Assembly (NCBI GenBank): GCA_903901335.1
Contig: CAIUQR010000028.1
Span: 31,427 to 95,426, forward strand
Length of the DNA stretch: 64,000 bases
Reading direction: 5' to 3'
Origin: an uncultured delta proteobacterium
Lineage (GTDB): Bacteria > Desulfobacterota > Desulfobulbia > Desulfobulbales > Desulfocapsaceae
Numbering within the stretch: the stretch's first letter is position 1; each line of letters begins with the position of its first letter. The notes under the pieces were generated by a model. It was not told where the DNA came from. It ran no database searches and saw only the letters and a list, made by a program, of their open reading frames with translations. A program made the position numbers and the translations under genes. Shown here one piece after another: positions 28,378 through 37,522 of this stretch.

Positions 28378-30846
28378 ATGAATAGAGAAGATACGAATAA
28401 CGTTGCTAAAATCTCTATCGAGAAAGAGTTACAGAAATCTTATCTCGATTATGCAATGAGCGTGATTATTGGAAGGGCACTCCCGGATGTTCGGGATGGA
28501 CTCAAACCCGTCCATCGCCGGGCTCTTTTTGCGATGAGAGAGTTGGGTGTATTTCATAACAGACCGTATGTCAAATCGGCTCGTATTGTCGGTGATGTCA
28601 TTGGTAAATATCATCCCCACGGAGATACAGCTGCCTACGATACGATAGTCAGGATGGCGCAGATTTTCTCGTTGCGCTACCCCCTGGTTGATGGTCAGGG
28701 GAACTTTGGATCGGTTGATGGAGACTCTGCTGCCGCCATGCGTTACACGGAAGCACGGATGACCAAAATTGATAAGGATATCGTAGCGGATCTCGACAAA
28801 GAAACAGTTGACTTCACCCCTAATTACGACAATTCGCTGACAGAACCATCGGTAATGCCCACCAGGGTTCCCAATCTTCTGATTAATGGTTCGTCAGGTA
28901 TTGCTGTAGGAATGGCTACCAATATCCCTCCTCACAACCTCACAGAGGTTATGGATGGCCTGAACGCCTTAATCGACGATCCCAATTTAACTATTCACCA
29001 GTTGATTTCGATAATTTCAGGTCCGGACTTTCCCACCGGAGGATTAATCTGTGGAAGGGCAGGAATACGGGAAGCGTACGAGACGGGTCGCGGAGTTATA
29101 GTTATGAGGGCCTTGACCGAGATTGAAAAATCAAAGGACGGGAAAAGAGAAGCGATCATTGTAACCGAGATACCCTATCAACAGAACAAAGCTGTACTTG
29201 TTGAAAAAATTGCTGAACTTGTCAAGGAAAAGAGAATCACTTCTATTAGTGAGGTACGTGACGAATCAGACCGGCATGGTATGCGGATAGTTCTTGAGTT
29301 AAAGAAAGACGAAAATGCAGATGTGGTCATAAACCAGCTCTATAAAATGACCCCGATGCAAAAATCATTTGGGATAAATTTTCTCGCAATCGTTAATAAT
29401 AAACCAGAAGTACTCAACATTAAACAAATTCTTGAGTATTTTATCCTGCACCGAAAAGTCATTATCTACAGAAGGACAGCCTTTGAACTTAAAAAAGCAG
29501 AGGAAGAAGCCCATCTGCTCGAAGGGTTGAATATAGCAATAACACATCTCGATGAGGTTGTTGAGCTGATCAAGGGTTCAAAGAATCCTCAAGAAGCAAA
29601 AGAAGAACTGAGGGCCCGTTTCAGCTTATCGGAAATTCAGGCCCAAAAGATCCTTGAGATGCGGCTGCAGCGCTTAACGGGGCTGGAACGCGAAAAAATT
29701 GCCAGAGAGTACAATGAAATTTTACTCCAGATTCAAAACCTGAAAACAATTCTGAGTGATGAATCCCTGGTCATGAAAATCATCAAGGATGAATTCGATG
29801 AAATAAAAACTGAATATGGTGACGAGAGAAGAACCGAAATAATTGACGCGGTCGATGAAATTCTCCCGGAAGATCTTGTCATTCCCGAGGAAATGGCGAT
29901 CACAGTGACCCACACCGGCTATATCAAGCGGAACCCTCTCAGTCTGTACAGGTCACAGAACAGAGGGGGAAAGGGGGTCCAGGGGGTAGCGAACATCGAA
30001 GAAGATTTTGTCTCTAATTTGTATGTTGCCTCAACTCTCGATACCTTTCTTTTTTTCACCAACTTTGGAAAGGTCTTTTGGAGAAGGGTCTATGAACTTC
30101 CCCTGGTTGGCAGGACTGCCAGAGGCAAGGCTATTGTTAATCTGCTTGAACTGGCTGAGGGAGAAAAAATTGCCGCCATACTGCCGCTGTCAAAATCAGC
30201 AGATGATAATGATAAAAAAACCCTGATGATGGTAACACGGCTCGGCCGGATTAAGAAAACTGACCTGAAAGAATTCATCAGACCACTCAGAAAAGGAAAA
30301 AGAGCACTTACGGTTAACGAAGGCGACGAAATAATCGCTGCACATATATTAAACGGTGACGATACCGTTTTTCTAATATCGAAAAAAGGAATGTCCATCC
30401 GCTTTCATGAATCCGATATCAGGAATATGGGGAGAACGGCAGCCGGCGTCAAAGGTATGAGATTGTCAAAAGGAGATGAAATTGTCGGTGCTATCGTCAT
30501 CATCAATGATTCGTCGATTATAATTGTAACCGAAAACGGCTACGGTAAAAGAAGTCCGGTTCTTGAATACAGGATCCAAAAACGTGGCGGGAAAGGGGTC
30601 TTTGCGATAAAACAGAGTGAACGGAATGGAGACCTCGTTGGTGCTATGCAGGTAACAGACAACGATGAGGTTATCCTGATTGCCAATTCCGGAAAAATGA
30701 TTCGGATGCCATTGAAAAATGTCCGGACTATCGGCAGGAACACCCAAGGGGTTCGGTTGATAAACTTACAGGATGATGAAAAGGTTGTCGGTATGGACTC
30801 CGTGGCCTTTGAAGAATCCGATGATGATAGTGTCGATGAAGAGTAG
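28378..30846 (+). CDS. gyrA: DNA gyrase subunit A
   Basis: 822 residues. The breakage-reunion domain has [46 protein letters not shown] and the catalytic Tyr in [10 protein letters not shown]. The C-terminal beta-pinwheel has GyrA-box-like motifs [11 protein letters not shown] and [10 protein letters not shown] (consensus QRRGGKG), and an acidic tail. The quinolone-region residues look like wild type: GDTAAYD, where other species have Ser83 or Ala. Directly downstream of gyrB; its last 11 nt overlap gpsA. Confidence 0.96.
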   Translation: MNREDTNNVAKISIEKELQKSYLDYAMSVIIGRALPDVRDGLKPVHRRALFAMRELGVFHNRPYVKSARIVGDVIGKYHPHGDTAAYDTIVRMAQIFSLRYPLVDGQGNFGSVDGDSAAAMRYTEARMTKIDKDIVADLDKETVDFTPNYDNSLTEPSVMPTRVPNLLINGSSGIAVGMATNIPPHNLTEVMDGLNALIDDPNLTIHQLISIISGPDFPTGGLICGRAGIREAYETGRGVIVMRALTEIEKSKDGKREAIIVTEIPYQQNKAVLVEKIAELVKEKRITSISEVRDESDRHGMRIVLELKKDENADVVINQLYKMTPMQKSFGINFLAIVNNKPEVLNIKQILEYFILHRKVIIYRRTAFELKKAEEEAHLLEGLNIAITHLDEVVELIKGSKNPQEAKEELRARFSLSEIQAQKILEMRLQRLTGLEREKIAREYNEILLQIQNLKTILSDESLVMKIIKDEFDEIKTEYGDERRTEIIDAVDEILPEDLVIPEEMAITVTHTGYIKRNPLSLYRSQNRGGKGVQGVANIEEDFVSNLYVASTLDTFLFFTNFGKVFWRRVYELPLVGRTARGKAIVNLLELAEGEKIAAILPLSKSADDNDKKTLMMVTRLGRIKKTDLKEFIRPLRKGKRALTVNEGDEIIAAHILNGDDTVFLISKKGMSIRFHESDIRNMGRTAAGVKGMRLSKGDEIVGAIVIINDSSIIIVTENGYGKRSPVLEYRIQKRGGKGVFAIKQSERNGDLVGAMQVTDNDEVILIANSGKMIRMPLKNVRTIGRNTQGVRLINLQDDEKVVGMDSVAFEESDDDSVDEE

Positions 30847-31852
30847 GCAGAAAATAGCTGTAATCGGGGCCGGATCCTGGGGGACAGCGATCGCCGGGAG
30901 TCTCTCCGGAAAAGGTTATGAAACCTTGCTTTGGGGGCATCATTCTGAATCAATTCAGGAGTTAGTAACATTCAAAGAGAATAGAAAATACCTTCCAGGA
31001 TTGCTCTTTAATAAAAATCTAAAACCTACAAATGATTTGCGAGAGGCATTACGGGAGACTGTTATCATTTGCATGGTCGTGCCGTCACACGGCTTTAGAA
31101 GTGTGTTTGAAGATATTATTGAATATGTTGAACCCCAAAGCCAAATTATCTCAGCTGTAAAGGGCATAGAAAACGGGACGTTAATGACAATGTCCCAGGT
31201 AATGTCGGAAATTCTTGATAACAACCGTAACAATCGCAATATCTCCCTGTCGGTTCTCTCGGGACCTTCTTTTGCGCGGGAAGTGGCTGATGGATTGCCT
31301 GCAGCAGTAACAATCGGAAGCAGGGATATGGATATCGCCAGGTCACTTCAGCAGGTTTTCAGTACGGAAACACTCCGTGTTTACACGAGTACCGACGTTA
31401 TAGGGATTGAAGTATGTGCAGCCCTGAAAAATGTGGTTGCTCTGGCTGCCGGAATATCAGATGGTCTTGGTTACGGACTGAATGCTCGTGCTGCTCTTAT
31501 AACGAGAGGTCTTGCCGAAATTTGTCGTCTTGGATTGCAGATGGGAGCAGAGAAGGACACGTTTTTCGGTTTGAGCGGCATGGGAGACCTCATATTGACG
31601 TGTACTGGAGACCTGAGCCGGAATAGAAACGTAGGATTAAAACTCGGCCAAGGAATGAGGCTGGAGGATATCTTAAAGGACATGAGGATGGTTGCTGAAG
31701 GCGTGCGAACCACCGAATCAGGGTATCATCTGGCCCAAAAATATCATGTCGAAATGCCTATTCTTGAACAGGTCTATAAAATATTGTACGAGAAACAGGA
31801 TTGTGCAACTGCTGTAAAGGATCTACTCAATAGAGAACTTAAGGATGAATAA
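30836..31852 (+). CDS. gpsA: Glycerol-3-phosphate dehydrogenase [NAD(P)+]
   Basis: 338 residues from the ATG at 30836, inside the end of gyrA (11-nt overlap), followed by [20 protein letters not shown]. Rossmann GAGSWG, the [17 protein letters not shown] block, [19 protein letters not shown], catalytic Lys in [31 protein letters not shown], and [12 protein letters not shown]. Reduces dihydroxyacetone phosphate to sn-glycerol 3-phosphate for phospholipid synthesis. Last gene of the dnaN-gyrBA run; convergent with rdgB. Confidence 0.95.
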   Translation: MKSRQKIAVIGAGSWGTAIAGSLSGKGYETLLWGHHSESIQELVTFKENRKYLPGLLFNKNLKPTNDLREALRETVIICMVVPSHGFRSVFEDIIEYVEPQSQIISAVKGIENGTLMTMSQVMSEILDNNRNNRNISLSVLSGPSFAREVADGLPAAVTIGSRDMDIARSLQQVFSTETLRVYTSTDVIGIEVCAALKNVVALAAGISDGLGYGLNARAALITRGLAEICRLGLQMGAEKDTFFGLSGMGDLILTCTGDLSRNRNVGLKLGQGMRLEDILKDMRMVAEGVRTTESGYHLAQKYHVEMPILEQVYKILYEKQDCATAVKDLLNRELKDE

Positions 31853-31864
31853 AATAAAGAAAAA

Positions 31865-32539
31865 TCAAGATCTTGACCAATCATTATCGGAAAATTGACT
31901 GTGATCCGGTTTCGGCGGTTTTTCTTCCAATAGGCGTTGTTCAAGCCATTTCATAACCTTAGTAATTTCCGATTTAAATTCAGCCAGGGCTTTGCCGCGA
32001 TGGCTGATTACATTTTTTTCCTGCAGTGTCAACTCGGCGAAGGTCTTGCCATACTCCTCAAAAAGAAATACCGGATCGTAACCAAAACCACCGCTCCCTC
32101 TTATTTCTTCCGTTATAATTCCATGGCATTCCCCTTCATACGTAAGGGCTGGTCCAGATGGAACGGCAAGAGAAAGAACACACTTAAAGTAGGCTCGACG
32201 GTCTTTTTGTCCCTTTAATTTTTCTAACAGTTTTTGTGTATTTTCAGCATCATTTGCCATTTCGCCAGCGTAACGGGCAGAAAAAACACCCGGTTCGCCG
32301 TTCAAGGCAGGGACAACAAGTCCAGAATCGTCGGCAATAGCAGGAAGTCCAAGGATTTTAGCCGTATGGAGAGCCTTTTTATAGGCATTTTCATCAAATG
32401 TCAGTCCATCTTCTACCGCAGGCGGGAGGGGGCCAAATTCGGCAACTGAACGTATCTCGACCTTAAATCCTTCTAAAATATTCTTAAATTCTAGTATCTT
32501 GTTTTTGTTGGTTGTGGCCAGAACTATAATTTTACTCAT
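31865..32539 (-). CDS. rdgB: XTP/dITP diphosphatase (RdgB/HAM1)
   Basis: 224 residues; the family core is about 200, with an extra Pro/Asp/Ser-rich tail here. Motifs: LATTNKNKILEF, FDENAYKKA, IADDSGLVVPALNGEPGVFSARYAG, GSGGFGYDPVFLFEEYGKTFAEL, and SHRGKAL. Removes deaminated purine nucleoside triphosphates (ITP, XTP) from the pool. Start ATG at 32539 overlaps the stop of queH (ATGA). Last gene of the sigma-54 activator-queH-rdgB operon. Confidence 0.95.
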   Translation of the reverse strand: MSKIIVLATTNKNKILEFKNILEGFKVEIRSVAEFGPLPPAVEDGLTFDENAYKKALHTAKILGLPAIADDSGLVVPALNGEPGVFSARYAGEMANDAENTQKLLEKLKGQKDRRAYFKCVLSLAVPSGPALTYEGECHGIITEEIRGSGGFGYDPVFLFEEYGKTFAELTLQEKNVISHRGKALAEFKSEITKVMKWLEQRLLEEKPPKPDHSQFSDNDWSRS

Positions 32540-33117
32540 ATGGTTATCGATGAGGGAAGTGAATTGTCTTTGGATTGTTTTTTTCGGAGACTCTTATCAA
32601 AGGACTCCTGTTCGCTGTAGACGCAGCCACAGTATTGTTGTCGATAAAGGTTAAGGGGTTTTGATTGATCTATACCTGCCTGCCATCCTTCACGAAAATC
32701 ACGATAATAAAAAGAAATACCGTTGGCCTCTGCCAGTTCAGAGCACAGGTCAATCAAGGCCTGATGATTCTGATATCGACTATATAGCAGAGTGGTGGAA
32801 AAAGCATCAAAACCATTATCTTTTGCATACGCAATAGTTCGAGAAAGTCGCAGATGGTAACAAATACTGCATCTCTCTTTCTCGTGAAACACAACTTTTC
32901 GCATAAAGTCGACCAGTCCATAGCTGTTTTCATAAATTACATGAAAATCAAAATGATGAGACACTGTTTCAAGTGCTTCGATTCTCCTCTTAAACTCTTT
33001 AAATGGATGGATGTTAGGATTATAAAAATAGCCGGAAATATCAATTCCGGATTCACGCAGTAAGGACAGTGGATAAATGGCGCATGGTCCGCAACATACA
33101 TGCAGAAGAAGTTTCAT
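32536..33117 (-). CDS. queH: Epoxyqueuosine reductase QueH
   Basis: 193 residues with the QueH pattern: LLHVCCGPCAIYPLSLL, FYNPNIHPFKEFKRR, ERCSICYHLRLSRT, STTLLYSRYQNH, and YRQQYCGCVYSEQES. The Cys residues bind a 4Fe-4S cluster and a further metal. It carries out the last step of queuosine synthesis in tRNA, replacing the cobalamin-dependent QueG. It starts at the base where the upstream activator gene ends (TAATG) and overlaps rdgB by 4 nt. Confidence 0.93.
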   Translation of the reverse strand: MKLLLHVCCGPCAIYPLSLLRESGIDISGYFYNPNIHPFKEFKRRIEALETVSHHFDFHVIYENSYGLVDFMRKVVFHEKERCSICYHLRLSRTIAYAKDNGFDAFSTTLLYSRYQNHQALIDLCSELAEANGISFYYRDFREGWQAGIDQSKPLNLYRQQYCGCVYSEQESFDKSLRKKQSKDNSLPSSITI

Positions 33118-34673
33118 TATTTGATTTTATATTTACGTGGATTGATATTGTACTGATGAATCTTGTAGTTAATGATACGAAGACTTGTGTCGAGATAGGT
33201 TGCCGTCTTTGTCTGATTACCATTATTCTTTTTCAATCCTTCAATAATGAGATCCTTTTCAAAATTTTCGACAGCTGAGGTAAGAGAAAGAGGATTATCA
33301 AGACTGTGGTTCTCGGCCAGTTGCAATGTCGGGGGAAGATGGATTCCTTTAATAGAATCATCATCACAGATCAGGACGGCCCGCTCAATACAATTCTGTA
33401 ATTCCCTGACATTTCCCGGCCAATGATATTGAATCAGCATATCTATTGCCGAGGTTGAAATGCGACGAATATTCTTTTTATTTTCACGGGCATATTTTTC
33501 CAGGAAAAACTCTGCAATAAGAAGAATATCGGTTCTCCTCTCCCGCAGGGGTGGAATATAAACGGGAAACACATTCAATCGATAGTAGAGATCCTCACGA
33601 AAATCTTTTTCAGCAACAGCCTTTTCAAGGTCCCGGTTGGTTGCAGCAACAAGCCGGACATTGCATTCCAGTGGTTTGTTCGAACCAAGACGCTGAAAGG
33701 TTCTTTCCTGCACGACATGGAGAAGTTTCACCTGGACAGAATGACTGATTTCGCCAATTTCATCTAAAAAAAGCGTGCCCCCTTCAGCTTGTTCAAAACG
33801 GCCGATCTTTCGTTCCGATGCCCCGGTAAAGGCACCTTTCTCATGGCCGAAAAGCTCACTCTCGAGGAGCGTTTCAGGAAGAGCGGAACAGTTTACGACA
33901 ACGAACGGTTTTTCCTTTCTTCTGCTATTATAATGAAGAGCCTTGGCGACTAGCGTTTTTCCCGTGCCGGACTCCCCTCGAAGTAATACGGTTGCATTGG
34001 AATCGACAACACGATGAATCATTTCATAGACATCCTGCATGCGGCTGGAGTTTCCAACGATATCATTGATTCTATTTTTTTCGGACAGTTCTCTTTTGAG
34101 TTTTAGATTTTCAAAATGCAGTTGTTCTTTTTCGTGATTAACAATCTGGATTCTTTTGGTTGTTTGAGCAATGAGACCGCTGAGAATGGTCAGAAATCGG
34201 AGATCTGTATTCGCCTGATCGGTAAGACCCCCTTCATAAATTCTATCAATACTGAGTGCTCCTATGACCTGTGGGCCATCGTGAATAGGAACACAGAGAA
34301 ACGACCTGTTTTGAGTGGAAAGATCACCTCTTGCCCTCGTTCTGTTCAGAAATAGAGGCTCCTGGGAGATATGAGGGACAATGATAGGTTCACCGGAAGC
34401 AACAACGCGCCCAGTGATCCCCTCCCCTATCTTGTATATTCCACGACGCCTTCCCTCTGCGGTAAGACCATAGGCAACCTCAATTTCAAGCTTTCCGGTA
34501 ATTGGATTGACTATGGTGACAGTGCCGTTTTCCATTTGTTTAATGACTGCCAGAATTTTCATAGCTTTTTCCAGACAATCATTGAGATCAAGTGAAGAGG
34601 CAAGTTCTTTGGTTATCTCATATAGACATGTTAAGTCCTCGAGATCAACCAAGATATCATTATTTATTTGCAT
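33117..34673 (-). CDS. GAF-domain sigma-54-dependent transcriptional activator (NifA-like)
   Basis: 518 residues. GAF domain at about 20-175 ([19 protein letters not shown]). AAA+ sigma-54 interaction domain at about 205-440: [15 protein letters not shown] (Walker A), [26 protein letters not shown] (Walker B), LRERRTDI. C-terminal Fis-type HTH at about 465-515 ([21 protein letters not shown]). Domain order matches NifA, but no nif genes are near, and similar GAF activators are common in Desulfobacterota. The bound signal and target promoters are unknown. It is the first gene of an operon with queH and rdgB, which is not an obvious functional set. Confidence 0.9.
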   Translation of the reverse strand: MQINNDILVDLEDLTCLYEITKELASSLDLNDCLEKAMKILAVIKQMENGTVTIVNPITGKLEIEVAYGLTAEGRRRGIYKIGEGITGRVVASGEPIIVPHISQEPLFLNRTRARGDLSTQNRSFLCVPIHDGPQVIGALSIDRIYEGGLTDQANTDLRFLTILSGLIAQTTKRIQIVNHEKEQLHFENLKLKRELSEKNRINDIVGNSSRMQDVYEMIHRVVDSNATVLLRGESGTGKTLVAKALHYNSRRKEKPFVVVNCSALPETLLESELFGHEKGAFTGASERKIGRFEQAEGGTLFLDEIGEISHSVQVKLLHVVQERTFQRLGSNKPLECNVRLVAATNRDLEKAVAEKDFREDLYYRLNVFPVYIPPLRERRTDILLIAEFFLEKYARENKKNIRRISTSAIDMLIQYHWPGNVRELQNCIERAVLICDDDSIKGIHLPPTLQLAENHSLDNPLSLTSAVENFEKDLIIEGLKKNNGNQTKTATYLDTSLRIINYKIHQYNINPRKYKIK

Positions 34674-34811
34674 AAATTACTATCATCTGAAAAAGTGAGA
34701 AGTGATTATCTGAATTCCAGTACCCTTTTAACAGATTATTACGAATATTTCTAATATTTGTTACAAAAATGTATTTTTTTAAGGAAAAAAGGGGGAGGTT
34801 TTGGGTGGTCA

Positions 34812-34840
34812 TTGACATATTGCAGTTCAGGTGGTACAAG
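34812..34840 (+). promoter_or_regulatory. Sigma-70 promoter of the tRNA-Ser pair
   Basis: TTGACA at 34812-34817 and TACAAG at 34835-34840, spacer 17. Transcription would start just before the tRNA at 34851. Confidence 0.65.
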
Positions 34841-34850
34841 AGCTAGGTTT

Positions 34851-34936
34851 GGAGGAATGGCCGAGTGGTTTAAGGCGGCGGTCTTGAAAACCGTTGTACG
34901 GAAGTACCGTGGGTTCGAATCCTACTTCCTCCGCCA
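34851..34936 (+). tRNA. tRNA-Ser (UGA)
   Basis: 86 nt including an encoded CCA. GGAGGAA acceptor pairs with TTCCTCC; long variable arm typical of serine; anticodon TGA at 34885-34887; TTCGAAT in the T-loop. Confidence 0.95.
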
Positions 34937-34941
34937 AAAAT

Positions 34942-35034
34942 GGAGAGATGACCGAGTAGGCCGATGGTGCTCGCCTGCTAAGCGAGTGTGGGGGTAAAAC
35001 TCCACCGAGGGTTCGAATCCCTCTCTCTCCGCCA
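34942..35034 (+). tRNA. tRNA-Ser (GCU)
   Basis: 93 nt with encoded CCA, five bases after the first tRNA-Ser. GGAGAGA acceptor pairs with TCTCTCC; extended variable arm; anticodon GCT at 34977-34979; TTCGAAT T-loop. Confidence 0.95.
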
Positions 35035-35040
35035 AAAAAT

Positions 35041-35081
35041 AAAACGGCCTCATGATTCTATGCGTATCATGAGGCCGTTTT
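35041..35081. terminator. Bidirectional Rho-independent terminator
   Basis: 16-bp perfect stem (35041-35056 and 35066-35081: AAAACGGCCTCATGAT and complement) with a 9-nt loop, A-rich on one side and T-rich on the other. It ends the tRNA-Ser transcript and the SH3-protein gene on the opposite strand. Confidence 0.85.
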
Positions 35082-35101
35082 GGGTTTCACGGGCTGAAAA
35101 A

Positions 35102-35557
35102 CTAATATCCCCAAAGAAAAGAGCCTTTCATCCACCCCGTCAGCCCTGAATCATGTTGTACCCTCACCCAGTCATTTTTCTGTTCCAGTTTTTTAAAAAC
35201 CACTCCGTAAAATGCCTGGCCGACAATTTTGAAATCTTTTCCTGGTCCCACGTGGATGTTAATCTTTTCTTTCGTGTTTTTATTGGCCTTGACAATAACT
35301 GCGGGCTGGTCGGAAAGAAGGTTTTTCTGCACCCAACCGGAGTCTTTTTCGAAATCTTCTACTTTTACCCACTCACCTTGGGAAGATGTAACGTTGAGTG
35401 GAAATCCTTTATCATATTCCCATTTAATCGCGGATTTTTTATCCGGCTTCGAAAGTATCTGCACCTTTTCTGCTTTCACACTGAGCATTTTTGCATATGC
35501 TGCGCTTGCACAGGAAAGAAATATAACCGGAACAAGAAGGAAAAGTAGTCGCATCAT
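35102..35557 (-). CDS. Exported protein with two SH3b-like domains
   Basis: 151 residues. Signal peptide with hydrophobic core LLFLLVPVIFLSCASA and likely cleavage after AYA. Two bacterial SH3 repeats follow: about 24-85 (VQILSKPDKKSAI, GEWVKVEDFEKDSGWVQKNLL) and about 88-150 (INIHVGPGKDFKIVGQA, NDWVRVQHDSGLTGWMKGSFL). Such domains bind cell-wall peptides, so a periplasmic envelope role is likely but unspecific. It stands alone on the minus strand next to parB. Confidence 0.8.
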   Translation of the reverse strand: MMRLLFLLVPVIFLSCASAAYAKMLSVKAEKVQILSKPDKKSAIKWEYDKGFPLNVTSSQGEWVKVEDFEKDSGWVQKNLLSDQPAVIVKANKNTKEKINIHVGPGKDFKIVGQAFYGVVFKKLEQKNDWVRVQHDSGLTGWMKGSFLWGY

Positions 35558-35629
35558 GGCACCTCGTTTCTCAGTGCAGGAGTTTGAAGAAAAACTAAAG
35601 ATAAAAGCATGAGTTCTCCGGTCAAAAGT

Positions 35630-36535
35630 TTATCCTACCGGATTTACATCAAAATCAGTGTTGACGGAGGATTGGTTGAGGATTATGCCTATCAGCCGTT
35701 CAAGATCATCGAGCGAGTAATACTCAATCTCTATCTTGCCTCTGCTTCCGTTTTGGTGAATTTTAACGTTTGAATTCAGTTTGTTCAGTAATTGATTCGA
35801 CAATGCACTCAGGTAGGACGAAGGAATTTGCTCGGCAATGCTTCTGGAAGAAGGCCTTGGGTGAGATGGTTGTGTTTTTCGGATTATTTTTTCTACCTGT
35901 CGCACAGAAAGTTTGTTTTTTACTATTTGATCACGAATTTCTTTTTGTCGTAGAGGGTCCTCGTTTAACCGTAAAAGTGAACGAGCGTGTCCTTCTGACA
36001 GGACACCTGAAACGATATCATCCTTGATGAACGACGGAAGATTTAATAATCTCAGCATGTTAGCTACAGTAGCTCTGTTTTTCCCTACCTTTTTCGCTGT
36101 CTCTTCTTGCGTATAACCAAATTTTTCAATTAACCTGTTATAGGCCTCAGCCTCTTCAACAGGGTTAAGATCCGTACGTTGAACATTTTCAATGATAGCG
36201 AGCTCCAGGAGTGAATCTTCATTTTGAATATCACGTATCACCACGGGGACAGTGGTGAGGCCTGCAAGCTTGGAGGCGCGTAATCTCCTTTCTCCAGCAA
36301 TAAGGTGAAAGATGCCGTTTTTACCAGACGGGGTAACTATAAGGGGCTGGATGATCCCATTGGTACGAATTGAATCTGCAAGTTCATGCAGTTCATCCTG
36401 GTCGAAATTTGATCGCGGCTGATATTTATTCGGCAGTATTTTTTCTACGTGGCAATCGAAGAATTTTTCATTTTCCTGCTGATCACCAAAAAGAAGATTA
36501 ACTCCCTGGCCACCAAGTCCGGTTGATTTAGGCAC
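35630..36535 (-). CDS. parB: Chromosome-partitioning protein ParB
   Basis: 301 residues from a GTG at 36535, chosen because the family start PKSTGLG follows it and AGGGG precedes it. The N-terminal domain has the ParB boxes ELADSIRTNGIIQPL and FHLIAGERRLRASKLAGL and the CTP-site motif IENVQRTDLNPVEEAEAY. A helix-turn-helix follows (YTQEETAKKVGKNRATVANMLRLL, EGHARSLL), then a linker and C-terminal dimerisation part. Binds parS and slides as a CTP clamp. Four nt downstream of parA; a perfect parS lies at 37487. Confidence 0.95.
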   Translation of the reverse strand: MPKSTGLGGQGVNLLFGDQQENEKFFDCHVEKILPNKYQPRSNFDQDELHELADSIRTNGIIQPLIVTPSGKNGIFHLIAGERRLRASKLAGLTTVPVVIRDIQNEDSLLELAIIENVQRTDLNPVEEAEAYNRLIEKFGYTQEETAKKVGKNRATVANMLRLLNLPSFIKDDIVSGVLSEGHARSLLRLNEDPLRQKEIRDQIVKNKLSVRQVEKIIRKTQPSHPRPSSRSIAEQIPSSYLSALSNQLLNKLNSNVKIHQNGSRGKIEIEYYSLDDLERLIGIILNQSSVNTDFDVNPVG

Positions 36536-36539
36536 CTGT

Positions 36540-37313
36540 TTACCCCTGTTGATTAAGAAATTCAATGGCGAGTTGAGTGTACGCCTTGCCCCCGCTTGAG
36601 AAGGGATCATACTCGATTATTGTTTTACCATGACTCGGACATTCGCTGAGGCGAACATTTCTAGGGATTACTGTCTTGAAGACTTGTTTCTCGAAGTGTT
36701 TGTTGATTTCGTCAGCAACCTGAAAAGTGAGTCTGTTTCGCTTGTCATACATAGTTAAGAGGAGTCCCTCAATAAAGAGATCCCTGTTAAAGGATTTTTT
36801 TACTGAGCGGATGGTGTTGACAAGTTGGGCCAAACCCTCCAACGCAAAGTATTCACATTGCATTGGGATCAGAACAGAATCCGCTGCCGTCAGGGCATTA
36901 ATAGTCAGAAAGCCCAAAGAAGGGGGACAGTCGATAAATATGTAATCAAAAAGAGAGCGTATAGGATCAAGAATGTTCGATAAAAAATGCTCCCTGTTTT
37001 CAGCTGAAATCAATTCAATTTCAGCTGCAACAAGATCGATAGAGGTTGGCAGAATTTTAAGATTGCTGATTCCCGTTTCGAAGAGTATATCTGATATACG
37101 GCAGTTACCTGAAAATGCATGGTAAAGATGATTTTTGACGGTCCGAATGTTTAGGCCGACAGCGCTGGTGGCGTTGCTTTGGGGGTCGGAGTCCACAAGG
37201 AGGACTTTTTGACGTTTGGTCGATAGAGCAGCCGCAAGGTTTACCGAAGAAGTGGTTTTACCCACCCCACCTTTTTGATTCGCGACAGCAATAATTTTGC
37301 CTGGTTTTTTCAT
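36540..37313 (-). CDS. parA: Chromosome-partitioning ATPase ParA
   Basis: 257 residues from the ATG at 37313 with GAGGT upstream; the frame extends to 37355 without a ribosome site. Deviant Walker A ANQKGGVGKTTSSVNLAA, LLVDSDPQSNATSAVG, FIDCPPSLGFLTINALTAAD and MYDKRNRLTFQVADEI are all typical. Works with ParB in segregating origins. First gene of the parAB pair, divergent from nadB. Confidence 0.95.
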   Translation of the reverse strand: MKKPGKIIAVANQKGGVGKTTSSVNLAAALSTKRQKVLLVDSDPQSNATSAVGLNIRTVKNHLYHAFSGNCRISDILFETGISNLKILPTSIDLVAAEIELISAENREHFLSNILDPIRSLFDYIFIDCPPSLGFLTINALTAADSVLIPMQCEYFALEGLAQLVNTIRSVKKSFNRDLFIEGLLLTMYDKRNRLTFQVADEINKHFEKQVFKTVIPRNVRLSECPSHGKTIIEYDPFSSGGKAYTQLAIEFLNQQG

Positions 37314-37486
37314 AGTAACCTCAAAAGTGGACGCGTCATGTTTGCCTTTAGTCACTTTTAATACAATCAGCGTGCTCTAACAATAGAAATATACTTTTTA
37401 TCGATTTATGATGATTATTGATGCCGTTTTTTCTCTTTAAAAGGTTGAATTCGACAGAATCTCGACGATCGATTTTTTACTCATTG

Positions 37487-37502
37487 TGTTTCACGTGAAA
37501 CA
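37487..37502. promoter_or_regulatory. parS centromere site
   Basis: TGTTTCACGTGAAACA, a perfect 16-bp match to the consensus parS palindrome, in the gap between parA and nadB. Binding site of the ParB encoded about 1 kb away. Confidence 0.95.
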
Positions 37503-37522
37503 TTTTTTTGAAGCGGTGATAT

